DNA of 64,000 nucleotides, from the NCBI GenBank assembly GCA_023386585.1, contig JAEWJM010000016.1, positions 1 through 64,000 on the forward strand. Reading direction: 5' to 3'. Shown in pieces: positions 8,703 to 17,057 of the stretch (its first letter is position 1; each line of letters starts with the position of its first letter). The stretch comes from Bacteroidota bacterium (GTDB lineage Bacteria > Bacteroidota > Bacteroidia > Flavobacteriales > Flavobacteriaceae). Under the pieces are notes generated by a model, which saw nothing but the letters and a program-made list of their open reading frames with translations, had not been told where the DNA came from and made no database searches. Position numbers and translations under genes: made by a program.

Positions 8703-9917
8703 TTACGATAGCATCGTTTTCGCTTTTTGAAGCGCTTCAACCAACAGGTCGATTTCTTCCTTTGTATTGTAAAACGAAAAAGACGCCCTGACAGTACCTA
8801 CAATACTGCAAAAATTCATGATCGGCTGCGCGCAATGATGGCCCGTTCTCACCGCGATTCCGCGCTTGTCGACAATCGTGCCGACATCATACGGATGCAG
8901 GTTACCGATATTGAACGAAATCACAGGAGCCTTTTCGAGCGCCGTACCCCAGATTTTCAAGCTGTCGATTTCCAAAAGCCTTTCGGTTCCGTAGCGTAAA
9001 AGCTCATTTTCGTACTTTGAAATGGCATCAAAACCGATGTTGTTGAGATAGTCGATCGCGGTTCCAAAAGCAATTCCGTCAGCGATATTGGGCGTTCCGG
9101 CCTCAAATTTATGCGGAAGATCGGCATAGGTGCTGCGTTCAAATGAAACTTCCCTTATCATTTCGCCGCCGCCCTGATACGGTGGCAGGCGATTCAGCCA
9201 TTCTTCTTTTCCGTATAAAATCCCAACGCCTGTCGGACCGCACATCTTATGTCCCGAAAACGCATAAAACTCGCAGTCCAATTCCTGAACATCGGGCTTA
9301 AGATGCGGTACGGCCTGAGCGCCGTCGATCAGGACAGCAGCGCCGACTTCATGCGCTTTTTCAATAATGAACCGAATGGGATTTATCGTTCCCAAAGCAT
9401 TCGAAATATGGTTGACCGATACAATTTTTGTCCGCTCCGAAAGAAGCGCGACAAATTCGGTCATGATCAGCTCGCCGTCGAGGTTCATTGGTATGACCTT
9501 CAGCACCGCGCCTGTACGTTCACAAAGGAATTGCCACGGAACAATATTGGAATGGTGTTCAAGCGCCGAGATTACAACTTCATCACCGGGTTTCAAAAGC
9601 GACGAAAAACCTGAAGCTACAAGGTTGATCGCATGCGTGGTTCCTGCGGTGAAAATCACTTCGTGTGACAGCTTCGCATTGATGTGCTGTTGAACCTTGA
9701 TACGCGATTGCTCGTATGCATCGGTTGCAATCTGGCTGAGCGTGTGGACGCCGCGATGTATGTTTGCGTTGATTTCTTTGTAATATTCCGAAATCTCATC
9801 AATGACCGCTTTCGGCTTTTGGGAAGTTGCGCCGTTATCGAAATATACCAGCGGCTTGCCGTTCACGGTTCGTGAAAGAATAGGAAAATCTTTGCGGATG
9901 GCGTATACGTCGAACAT
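8703..9917 (-). CDS. sufS: Cysteine desulfurase SufS
   Basis: This 404-residue PLP enzyme of the NifS/SufS class removes sulfur from cysteine for cluster assembly. The PLP-binding lysine is in AFSGHKMCGPTGVG (near 225), and the catalytic cysteine is in RTGHHCAQP (near 362). N-terminal landmarks are DFPIL and YFDNGATSQKP. The ATG at 9917 is chosen over a TTG one codon upstream. A TAAATTTG box lies 16 bases ahead, so sufS starts its own transcript, separate from sufABCD. Confidence 0.96.
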   Translation of the reverse strand: MFDVYAIRKDFPILSRTVNGKPLVYFDNGATSQKPKAVIDEISEYYKEINANIHRGVHTLSQIATDAYEQSRIKVQQHINAKLSHEVIFTAGTTHAINLVASGFSSLLKPGDEVVISALEHHSNIVPWQFLCERTGAVLKVIPMNLDGELIMTEFVALLSERTKIVSVNHISNALGTINPIRFIIEKAHEVGAAVLIDGAQAVPHLKPDVQELDCEFYAFSGHKMCGPTGVGILYGKEEWLNRLPPYQGGGEMIREVSFERSTYADLPHKFEAGTPNIADGIAFGTAIDYLNNIGFDAISKYENELLRYGTERLLEIDSLKIWGTALEKAPVISFNIGNLHPYDVGTIVDKRGIAVRTGHHCAQPIMNFCSIVGTVRASFSFYNTKEEIDLLVEALQKAKTMLS

Positions 9918-9933
9918 CAATCGTAATTTGATG

Positions 9934-9941
9934 CAAATTTA
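9934..9941 (-). promoter_or_regulatory. Putative -7 box of sufS
   Basis: The minus strand reads TAAATTTG, ending 16 bases before the sufS ATG. It would drive sufS-lipoprotein-sufE-sufT-DUF2480. Confidence 0.55.
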
Positions 9942-9974
9942 CGCTATATTGATCGAATAACAGATTCGCTACGC

Positions 9975-11129
9975 CTAATAACTATCACCTGCGCCGCCGC
10001 CGCTGAATCCGCCGCCGCCGAATTTCATCGGTTGGTCATGATTATCGGATTTAACCTGTGCGGCCGAATTGATTATTATCGCCTGTGCCATCGACAGCGA
10101 ATCACTATCGGTGAAACGATCGGGCTTGAATGTTAACCCTTTTTCGCGATTCCGCAATGCCGACATCGAATACCACGAAATCCCAAAGAGGATAATTCCA
10201 CCAAAAATTAACGCCGTTTCAATCGGAACAATGCTGTAATAATACCTTATTGAGAATATCGAAAAAGCCATCGCCAGCATTCCAACGACCAGAAACGCGC
10301 GATCATTAAACCGGGCTCCTACATAAATATAAAAAATCGGAACGGCGAACGTAAAAAAGTAAAACAGGTATGAAAGCGGAATATCATTGCCGCGCGTGAC
10401 TTGCAATCCCATTAATTCTTCGGAAAGCTCACGCACAACAAGGTAATTCAGCGCCAAATAACCCAGAATAAGGCTGAAGATCTTTATCAGTCGGACGCTG
10501 TTACGGTAAAGGCGGCTTTCCGGATTTTGACGGATGACTCTATACAAATGGTAAAGTCCATACGCCACGGCAGCCATTACAAACGGAAGAAAAATGCTGC
10601 TCACGAGTTTCACGTCGGTAATTAACGATGCGAAAAATCCGGCAACGCCAACGAGCGCGAACAACATCGAACCCGTACTGAAATATCGGTAACAACAGCC
10701 GGTTCCCGCAATCGCCATGATGGTAAAAACAGCTGTGCTTTGTTCAGTGGCGACACCAACGGCGGCGAACAAAACCGTCTGGAATCCGAGAATAAACGCA
10801 TCGTCGAGTCCATAATTATGAAACCCATTCCGGGTAAGAAATTCAGCCGCTGCAAGGCCAATTCCGGCAAAGACAAACAGAATAAGTTTGTACGCGTCGA
10901 TCGAATCGAGGAACATGATCGATGCAGCGCCCATAATTGAAGAATACAGAAAGCAGCCCAGCAGGAAGAATCCGATGCGAATCAGGATGTTTTCGCTTGT
11001 CCGTGGAATGTGAAGTTTTGACCGGATTGCCTTCACGTCGTGATTCGAAAGGAATCCGCCATCGCGCAGCATTTTCGCCTCCGACAAAAGCAATAGATTT
11101 TCAACGTGCTCCTTATTCTTCGCTGTCAT
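9975..11129 (-). CDS. Polytopic membrane protein with Gly-rich tail
   Basis: This 384-residue protein has a soluble N-terminus (~1-45), about ten hydrophobic segments (~48-330) and a hydrophilic C-terminus ending GGGGFSGGGAGDSY. The tail resembles the glycine/serine-rich end of TPM/YgcG-type membrane proteins, but no TPM domain is present. It overlaps the upstream DUF2157 gene by 17 bases and is surely co-expressed with it. I do not recognise a function. The pair separates sufD from sufS. Confidence 0.75.
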   Translation of the reverse strand: MTAKNKEHVENLLLLSEAKMLRDGGFLSNHDVKAIRSKLHIPRTSENILIRIGFFLLGCFLYSSIMGAASIMFLDSIDAYKLILFVFAGIGLAAAEFLTRNGFHNYGLDDAFILGFQTVLFAAVGVATEQSTAVFTIMAIAGTGCCYRYFSTGSMLFALVGVAGFFASLITDVKLVSSIFLPFVMAAVAYGLYHLYRVIRQNPESRLYRNSVRLIKIFSLILGYLALNYLVVRELSEELMGLQVTRGNDIPLSYLFYFFTFAVPIFYIYVGARFNDRAFLVVGMLAMAFSIFSIRYYYSIVPIETALIFGGIILFGISWYSMSALRNREKGLTFKPDRFTDSDSLSMAQAIIINSAAQVKSDNHDQPMKFGGGGFSGGGAGDSY

Positions 11130-12108
11130 TCGTAGCTTTGTTAAAATGTTTGATCAGCTTTCGGAAAAACCAGATTGAGACGATAAAGTACACCGGAAAA
11201 AGCAATGAGGCAAACTGCAGAAAATCGAAGAAATGGAACGAATCGAGCAATTTTCCGAGTAGCACATTCACCGTCAGGTACAGAAAGACCATCGTAAATA
11301 CAAAGAGGGAAACCGACTTCAATTTGTAGCTTTTTTGGTAAAAATAATAGCCGGCGGCCGACATCAACAGGACGAATGCGGGCAGATTCCCTTCAAACAT
11401 TCCTTTTATACAGCTTATTCCGATCAGGTGCAGCGCGAACATTACGTACACTTTCGTGAAATGCTTTTTCAACCGTGTTTTTTCCGAATATTCGCTCCAT
11501 GTCAGCAGAATAACGCCAAGGGCAATCCCGTAAAACGATTGCACCGGGTCGGTATAAACTTCATTTGCCAAGACTGCTTTTGGAGTCGCCGTAATTCCGA
11601 TAAATGCGGCAAGCGCTGTGATTGCAATCGATAATGCACTTCGGTTGTCGAAATAGTACGCTACCGGAAACGCCACAACGGCCAGGGCCAAAGCCGAGAA
11701 AGCATAGCCAGTTCCAAACGGTTGGTACTGCGCCTGCAGATAGGTCAGGAATATTCCACTGAGCAGCGTTCCGAGCAGAATTATGTAATCGAAAACCGGA
11801 TTTTCAAAGTCGGCCTTTTTCCGGCTGTATCCCGGATGGTTCTTGAATGAAAAATAAAAGCAGAAGACCGTGAGCAGGAGAATCACGGCAAGAATTGCGA
11901 GATGTCCGATCGAATCGATGTTCTTGTAAATTACAATTCCGATTCCGGTTGTAAAAAGCAATACCGAAAGGTAAAGCAACATCAGCAATTCATTGCGAAC
12001 CGAAAAAATCCCAAGCGACCGCCACGCTGTCACCGTTGCGAATTGCTCTTCCGTGATCAGCTCGCGCTTTCGAAGCTCGTTTGTCAGCCAATGCCTGCGT
12101 TCACTCAT
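11113..12108 (-). CDS. DUF2157-like polytopic membrane protein
   Basis: This 331-residue protein has a short N-terminal helical domain (WLTNELRKRELITEEQF), typical of DUF2157, followed by about nine or ten transmembrane helices. It overlaps the next gene by 17 bases, and both have the same plan (cytoplasmic helix pair then membrane bundle), suggesting a two-component membrane unit. A TATCTTTG box at 12125-12132 gives it its own promoter immediately after the suf terminator. Function is unknown. Confidence 0.75.
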   Translation of the reverse strand: MSERRHWLTNELRKRELITEEQFATVTAWRSLGIFSVRNELLMLLYLSVLLFTTGIGIVIYKNIDSIGHLAILAVILLLTVFCFYFSFKNHPGYSRKKADFENPVFDYIILLGTLLSGIFLTYLQAQYQPFGTGYAFSALALAVVAFPVAYYFDNRSALSIAITALAAFIGITATPKAVLANEVYTDPVQSFYGIALGVILLTWSEYSEKTRLKKHFTKVYVMFALHLIGISCIKGMFEGNLPAFVLLMSAAGYYFYQKSYKLKSVSLFVFTMVFLYLTVNVLLGKLLDSFHFFDFLQFASLLFPVYFIVSIWFFRKLIKHFNKATNDSEE

Positions 12109-12124
12109 AAATTGATCTCTCGGT

Positions 12125-12132
12125 CAAAGATA
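12125..12132 (-). promoter_or_regulatory. Putative -7 box of the DUF2157 membrane gene pair
   Basis: The minus strand reads TATCTTTG, 16 bases before the ATG at 12108 and just beyond the suf terminator. Confidence 0.55.
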
Positions 12133-12144
12133 TAACAATCGCAC

Positions 12145-12173
12145 AATAAAAAACCCGGCGCTAAACCGGGCTA
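12145..12173 (-). terminator. Intrinsic terminator after sufD
   Basis: On the minus strand AGCCCGG pairs with CCGGGTT across a 7-base TTTAGCG loop, followed by a TTTTTTATT run. It lies 23 bases past the sufD stop and closes the sufABCD transcript. Confidence 0.85.
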
Positions 12174-12195
12174 ATTGTACTTTGTAAATAATATG

Positions 12196-13512
12196 CTACA
12201 AGTCAAATCCCATCTTAACTCCGAGTTTGGTGGCAATGATCCTCGTGATTCGCGCCTTTAGCTCGGGAATACGAATGCTTTCGATGACATCGTTTGAGAA
12301 GGCGTACATCAGCAGGGCTTTCGCTTCCTTTTTCGGAATTCCGCGCGACTGCATGTAAAACATCGCTCTTTCGTCAAGTTGGCCCACGGTGCAGCCGTGT
12401 GAGCATTTTACGTCATCGGCGAATATCTCGAGTTGCGGTTTGGCGTTGATTGTAGCCTTGTCGCTCAGTAAAATGTTGTTGTTCTGCTGAAAAGCATCGG
12501 TTTTTTGCGCTTCCTTTTCAACGTAGATTTTACCATTGAAAACTCCGGTTGCGCGGTCGCCAAAAATGCCCTTGTAATTTTGGTGGCTTTCGCAGTGTGG
12601 CGTAGCGTGTTGCACCAATGTATGATGGTCAACGTGCTGTTTTTCGCCAATTATCGTAATTCCTTTCAATGTGCTTTCGATGCGTTCGCCGTTGTGATAG
12701 AAGTTAAGATTGTTCCGTGTCAGGTTGCCGCCGAATGAAAAAGTGTGAACAGAAACATTGCTCTTGCCTTTCTGCAAAATATAGGTATTGTCGATCAACG
12801 ATGCGTTCAGGTTGTCGTTTTGAATTTTATAATAATCCGCGATTGCGCTTTTTGCCGCAAAAATTTCAGTTACCGAATTCGTAAGCACGGCATTGTCGCT
12901 GATGCTTTGATGGCGCTCGATGATCTGTACTTGCGCGTTTTCACCAACGATGATCAGATTGCGTGGCTGAAGCAGCAATGCCGATTCGTTTCCTGTGGAA
13001 AAATAAAGGATTTCAACTGGTTTGTCGGCTATTTTCCCTCTTGGGATGTTGATGTATGCGCCTTCGCTGGCAAACGCCGTGTTGAGCGATGTCAGACTGT
13101 CGTCCGCTTTTGCGATCGTGTTGAAATAGTCGTCGATGACGGGTTTGTATTTCGCTTTGTTCAGTGCAGATGACATCAGGCAGACGTCAATTCCGTCATG
13201 CGTTGTCGATGATAGGAACGAGCTGAAAATCCCATCGATGAAAACCACCTTGTACGTGTCGATTTCGTGAAGAAAATACTTCTTTACGTCGGCAAATTCA
13301 ACAGAGCTTTCCTGTTTCGGAAACACCGTAAAATCGTTTTTCAGTACCGAGTTCAGCGAAGTGTATTTCCACGCTTCTTCCTTTTTCGTCGGGAATCCCT
13401 TAACCTCAAAATTCTTTATTGCGCTCGTCCTTATGTCGTGCAGATCCGATTGTACGTCAACATGTTCCTCAAAGGCCATGAAAGAAGCGAGCAGTTTGTC
13501 TTTTAAATCCAT
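12196..13512 (-). CDS. sufD: Fe-S cluster assembly scaffold subunit SufD
   Basis: This 438-residue protein is a member of the SufB/SufD beta-helix family. The C-terminal core has DDVKCSHGCTVGQLDERAMFYMQSRGIP, with the family Cys and His in SHGC. The N-terminus (FPTKKEEAWKYTSL) is typical of SufD. It forms the SufBC2D complex with SufB and the ATPase SufC. The ATG giving MDLKDKLLAS is preferred; an in-frame codon at 13539 would add nine residues that do not look conserved. Its neighbour upstream is a four-helix-bundle gene inserted between sufC and sufD. Confidence 0.95.
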   Translation of the reverse strand: MDLKDKLLASFMAFEEHVDVQSDLHDIRTSAIKNFEVKGFPTKKEEAWKYTSLNSVLKNDFTVFPKQESSVEFADVKKYFLHEIDTYKVVFIDGIFSSFLSSTTHDGIDVCLMSSALNKAKYKPVIDDYFNTIAKADDSLTSLNTAFASEGAYINIPRGKIADKPVEILYFSTGNESALLLQPRNLIIVGENAQVQIIERHQSISDNAVLTNSVTEIFAAKSAIADYYKIQNDNLNASLIDNTYILQKGKSNVSVHTFSFGGNLTRNNLNFYHNGERIESTLKGITIIGEKQHVDHHTLVQHATPHCESHQNYKGIFGDRATGVFNGKIYVEKEAQKTDAFQQNNNILLSDKATINAKPQLEIFADDVKCSHGCTVGQLDERAMFYMQSRGIPKKEAKALLMYAFSNDVIESIRIPELKARITRIIATKLGVKMGFDL

Positions 13513-13567
13513 GAATAATGTCAAATGTCTGAACGTCAAAGGACGTGCGGACTATTTTTCTAAATAT

Positions 13568-13915
13568 TTAATTAATCCACTGATGAGCTGCGATATTTTT
13601 TGTAATATTTTCAAGCATCTCATTAAATTTTTCAACGCCGATATAGCTAAAGTCATGAGCAAGATATAATTGCGAGCTCATTTCGCCCGCAGAAGCTTTC
13701 GCTACATATAAAAAATAAACAAATTCTTTATCTATTTTCCTTTCGAAACCTTCGGCTATGTCAGAGGTTATTGATATCGAAGCGCGGCGCATCTGCCTTG
13801 ATAATTCAATATCCTTTTTAAAATTATCATTTGCCGTGAGAAGATAGATTTGTTTGTTAAACGCTCTGGCTTTCTGCCAGAAAACTATTTTCTCGAATGA
13901 ATCGAATTTCTGCAT
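13568..13915 (-). CDS. Four-helix-bundle protein (S23/IVP family) inserted in the suf operon
   Basis: This 115-residue protein carries the family landmarks KIVFWQKARAFNKQIY, RQMRRASISITSDIAEGFER and FLYVAKASAGEMSSQLYLA. These proteins were first described as products of 23S rRNA intervening sequences and are common as isolated small genes in Bacteroidetes. Their function is unknown. It sits between sufC and sufD on the same strand with 89 and 55 bases of spacing, and is apparently intact. A second, damaged member of the family lies between sufB and sufC. Confidence 0.9.
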   Translation of the reverse strand: MQKFDSFEKIVFWQKARAFNKQIYLLTANDNFKKDIELSRQMRRASISITSDIAEGFERKIDKEFVYFLYVAKASAGEMSSQLYLAHDFSYIGVEKFNEMLENITKNIAAHQWIN

Positions 13916-13941
13916 GGCTGATAATTTTATTTGTATGGCTT

Positions 13942-13990
13942 GTCGAGTGCCGTTTTTTTATTGTCGTTCGACATTCGACGTGTGACATTC
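13942..13990. repeat. Intergenic repeat unit, copy in the sufC to four-helix-bundle gap
   Basis: The plus strand holds GTCGAGTGCCG, a T-rich spacer, then TTGTCGTTCGAC followed by ATTCGACG and GACATTC. The same two blocks (GTCnAGTGCCG and TTCGTTCGAC) recur at 16501-16565 between sufA and sufB. I do not know what the element is. Confidence 0.45.
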
Positions 13991-14004
13991 AGTCCAAAGA
14001 GGTA

Positions 14005-14763
14005 CTACAAAACCGCACTATTTGCGCTCTTGATCCAGTCGTAGCCTTTTTCTTCAAGCTCGTAGGCGAGTTCTTTGCCACCCGATTTTACGATCTTTCC
14101 GTTGTATAACACGTGCACAAAATCCGGAACGATGTAATCCAGAAGCCTTTGGTAGTGCGTGATTACGATCACCGCATTCTTGTCGCTACGCAGTTTATTC
14201 ACACCGTTCGCGACAATTCGGAGTGCGTCAATGTCGAGGCCGGAATCGGTTTCGTCGAGAATGGCAAGTTTGGGTTCGAGCATCGCCATCTGGAAGATCT
14301 CGTTGCGTTTCTTTTCTCCGCCTGAAAAGCCTTCGTTAAGCGAACGCGACAAAAATTTACGATCGATTTCAAGCAATTCCGATTTTTCGCGAATGACCTT
14401 AAGCATCTCATTTGCCGGCATTTCTTCCTGCCCGCGTGCCTTTCGCGATTCATTGATCGCCGTCCGCATAAAATTGGTTACTGAAACGCCCGGAATTTCA
14501 ACAGGATACTGGAACGACAGGAAAATTCCCCTGTGCGCGCGCTCTTCCGGAGACAGCTCGGAAAGATCTTCACCGTCAAGGATCACTTCTCCTGCGGTGA
14601 CTTCGTAATTTTCATTACCTGCAATCACGGCTGAAAGCGTACTTTTTCCGGAACCGTTCGGGCCCATTATGGCGTGGACTTCACCCGTTTTGACTTCAAG
14701 ATTAATTCCTTTCAGAATGTCCTTTCCTTCTATTCCTGCATGTAGATTTTTTATTGATAGCAT
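14005..14763 (-). CDS. sufC: Fe-S cluster assembly ATPase SufC
   Basis: This 252-residue ABC-type ATPase has Walker A GPNGSGKST (residues 34-42), the signature FSGGEKKRNE (146-155), which is the SufC variant of the ABC signature, Walker B LAILDE (167-172) and a switch His in VITHYQRLL. It drives the SufB-SufD scaffold. Its length is normal. It is bracketed on both sides by four-helix-bundle genes, which is unusual for this otherwise tight operon. Confidence 0.97.
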   Translation of the reverse strand: MLSIKNLHAGIEGKDILKGINLEVKTGEVHAIMGPNGSGKSTLSAVIAGNENYEVTAGEVILDGEDLSELSPEERAHRGIFLSFQYPVEIPGVSVTNFMRTAINESRKARGQEEMPANEMLKVIREKSELLEIDRKFLSRSLNEGFSGGEKKRNEIFQMAMLEPKLAILDETDSGLDIDALRIVANGVNKLRSDKNAVIVITHYQRLLDYIVPDFVHVLYNGKIVKSGGKELAYELEEKGYDWIKSANSAVL

Positions 14764-14797
14764 TTCTATTTGTTTAAAAGTTTGAGGTTTAAGGTTT

Positions 14798-14998
14798 TTA
14801 TAAATTAAACTTTGTTCCTCGAAAATCTTGTTTATTCAAGTAGTTTATAAAATTGTTGAGTTTGCCACTAACGACTTGATCTTTGAAACGAAAATCGTGT
14901 GACAAGTCCGTTTCAGAAGGTCTAAAACCTATATTTATCGCAAGCCGGCTGGCTTCTTGCGAAATTTCTAAATCTTCAAATCGTTTGATTGTTGACAT
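14798..14998 (-). pseudogene. Internally deleted four-helix-bundle gene remnant
   Basis: This 66-codon frame begins like an S23-type four-helix-bundle protein (IKRFEDLEISQEASRLA ... DFRFKDQV) and ends like one (SGKLNNFINYLNKQDFRGTKF). The central ~60 residues, including the usual IAEGFER helix, are missing. Intact relatives are about 115-125 residues. The join falls around residue 42 and keeps the frame, so it looks like a precise internal deletion. The product could not form the bundle alone. It lies between sufB and sufC. Confidence 0.75.
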
Positions 14999-15043
14999 GG
15001 CGTGTAATTTTTCATTATGGCGTTTATAACTTAGGTCAAACTT

Positions 15044-16492
15044 TTAACCTACCGAACCTTCCAGTGAAATCTCCAGCAGTTTCTGGGCTTCAACAGCGAA
15101 TTCCATTGGAAGCTTATTCAAAACCTCGCGGCTGAATCCGTTTACGATCAGCGCAATTGCTTTTTCGGTCGGAATTCCGCGCTGATTGCAATAAAACACC
15201 TGGTCTTCGCCAATTTTACTCGTCGTGGCTTCGTGTTCGATTTTTGCGGTTGGGTTTTTTGATTCAATGTATGGAAATGTATGCGCGCCGCAATTGTTTC
15301 CCATCAGGAGCGAATCACACTGCGAAAAATTCCGGGCATTCTCGGCACGAGCGCTGATTTGTACGAGTCCGCGATAGCTGTTTTGCGATTTTCCGGCAGA
15401 AATTCCCTTCGAAATGATCGTCGACTTCGTGTTTTTTCCGAGGTGGATCATTTTCGTTCCGGTATCGGCCTGCTGGAAGTTATTGGTGACAGCGATCGAG
15501 TAAAATTCACCAACCGAATTGTCGCCTTTTAATACACAAGATGGGTATTTCCAGGTCACTGCCGATCCTGTTTCGACCTGCGTCCATGAGATTTTCGCAT
15601 TCTTCTCGCACAGCCCGCGCTTGGTCACAAAATTATAAACACCGCCTTTGCCTTCCTTGTTTCCGGGAAACCAGTTTTGCACGGTTGAATATTTGATTTC
15701 AGCATCGTCAAGCGCAATCAGCTCAACAACTGCAGCGTGAAGTTGGTTTTCGTCCCGACTTGGCGCTGTACAACCTTCAAGATAGGAAACGTAACTTCCT
15801 TCGTCGGCAATGACCAGAGTGCGTTCAAACTGGCCGGTTCCTGCCTGGTTAATACGGAAATAGGTTGAAAGTTCCATCGGGCAGCGAACGCCTTTCGGAA
15901 TGTAGCAAAACGATCCGTCGGAAAAAACAGCCGAATTCAGCGCTGCATAAAAGTTATCTTTTTGCGGAACGACACTTCCTATATATTTTCTTACCAATTC
16001 GGGATATTCGCGGATCGCTTCCGAAATCGAACAAAATAGTATTCCTTTTTCACCGAGTGTTTTCCTGAAGGTCGTTGCCACCGAAACCGAATCCACGACG
16101 ATGTCCATCGCCACGCCGGAAAGCGCCTTTTGCTCGTCGATCGAAATACCGAGCTTGTCGAAAGTAGCGAGCAATTCAGGGTCGACTTCATCAAGACTGG
16201 CGTATTTATCTTTTTTCTTGGGCGCAGAATAATACGATATCGCCTGGAAATCAGGTTTTTCGTAGGTTACGTTCGCCCAGTTCGGCTCGGCCATTTCCTT
16301 CCACGCGCGAAAGGCCTCGATGCGCCATTCCGTCATCCATTCAGGCTCTTCCTTTTTTTGTGAAATTGCGCGGACAATATTTTCGTTTAATCCGATGGGA
16401 AATGTCTCCGATTCGATGTCGGTGTAGAAACCGTATTCGTATTCCTTGGTTTCAAGTTCGATCTTGAGTTCTTCCTCTGTATATTTTGACAT
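15044..16492 (-). CDS. sufB: Fe-S cluster assembly scaffold subunit SufB
   Basis: This 482-residue protein is of standard SufB length. Landmarks are the N-terminal KEEPEWMTEWRIEAFRAW, YIPKGVRCPMELSTYFRIN, YLEGCTAPSRDENQLHAAVVELIA and the C-terminal YIESKNPTAKIEHEATTSKIGEDQ. The conserved cysteine in EGCTAP is present. SufB builds the nascent cluster with SufC and SufD. The ATG giving MSKYTEEEL is chosen because the 20 codons before it fall in a repeat-like intergenic sequence and do not look like protein. Confidence 0.97.
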   Translation of the reverse strand: MSKYTEEELKIELETKEYEYGFYTDIESETFPIGLNENIVRAISQKKEEPEWMTEWRIEAFRAWKEMAEPNWANVTYEKPDFQAISYYSAPKKKDKYASLDEVDPELLATFDKLGISIDEQKALSGVAMDIVVDSVSVATTFRKTLGEKGILFCSISEAIREYPELVRKYIGSVVPQKDNFYAALNSAVFSDGSFCYIPKGVRCPMELSTYFRINQAGTGQFERTLVIADEGSYVSYLEGCTAPSRDENQLHAAVVELIALDDAEIKYSTVQNWFPGNKEGKGGVYNFVTKRGLCEKNAKISWTQVETGSAVTWKYPSCVLKGDNSVGEFYSIAVTNNFQQADTGTKMIHLGKNTKSTIISKGISAGKSQNSYRGLVQISARAENARNFSQCDSLLMGNNCGAHTFPYIESKNPTAKIEHEATTSKIGEDQVFYCNQRGIPTEKAIALIVNGFSREVLNKLPMEFAVEAQKLLEISLEGSVG

Positions 16493-16500
16493 AATTTTTT

Positions 16501-16565
16501 GTCTAGTGCCGGCTTCGACGCCATTTTTGCCATCGAACGTCGGCGTTATCATTTTTCGTTCGACT
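16501..16565. repeat. Intergenic repeat unit, copy in the sufA to sufB gap
   Basis: The plus strand begins GTCTAGTGCCGG and ends TTTTTCGTTCGAC, the same boundary blocks as the element at 13942-13990. About 30 bases in the centre contain a GACG/CGTC inverted repeat (CGACGCC ... CGTCGGCG) absent from the other copy. Confidence 0.4.
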
Positions 16566-16893
16566 ATAATGAAAATGATTCACCGCATCCGCAGGTACGG
16601 TTAGCGTTCGGATTGTTGAAAACAAAGCCCTTACCGTTGAGTCCGCCCGAAAATTCCAGTATTGTACCTGCGAGGTAAAGAAAACTTTTCTTCTCGACTG
16701 CCACCTTAATGTCGTTATCGATGAAAATTTTATCCGTCTCCCCTGTTGATTTATCGAATTTCAGTTCGTAGGAAAGTCCGGAACATCCGCCACTTTTTAC
16801 CCCAACGCGAACGTAATCCTGGCTTGCGTCAAATCCCTCATCTTTCATCAGGTCGATAATTTTGCGTTTTGCGGTATCAGAAACCTTTATCAT
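16564..16893 (-). CDS. sufA: A-type Fe-S carrier protein (SufA/IscA family)
   Basis: This 109-residue protein has the three canonical cluster-binding cysteines: Cys37 in SGGCSGLSY, and Cys101 and Cys103 in TCGCGES. It carries and delivers clusters made on SufBCD. The ATG at 16893 is preferred over a longer frame whose extra ten residues run into the promoter region. It is the first gene of sufA-B-(remnant)-C-(four-helix)-D and has a TATCTTTG box 27 bases upstream. Confidence 0.93.
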   Translation of the reverse strand: MIKVSDTAKRKIIDLMKDEGFDASQDYVRVGVKSGGCSGLSYELKFDKSTGETDKIFIDNDIKVAVEKKSFLYLAGTILEFSGGLNGKGFVFNNPNANRTCGCGESFSL

Positions 16894-16920
16894 TTTACGT
16901 TGATTTAGTCTAAATAACCG

Positions 16921-16928
16921 CAAAGATA
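16921..16928 (-). promoter_or_regulatory. Putative -7 box of the sufABCD operon
   Basis: The minus strand reads TATCTTTG, ending 27 bases before the sufA ATG. I saw no IscR- or Fur-like operator that I could support. Confidence 0.55.
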
Positions 16929-17057
16929 TTATATAAATACGGTTATGCCATACCGACTAACATTTTTCTAACGGATGGTTTTACAGGCGTCACAACTACA
17001 ACTTGGCTTTTTTACGTAAATTGGCGCGGCTTTGTGAACAGCAAAAAATCTAAACGA

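Noticed and set aside
14159..14608. 149-codon plus-strand frame opposite sufC
   Set aside because: It is antisense to a highly conserved ABC ATPase and shows no family features.
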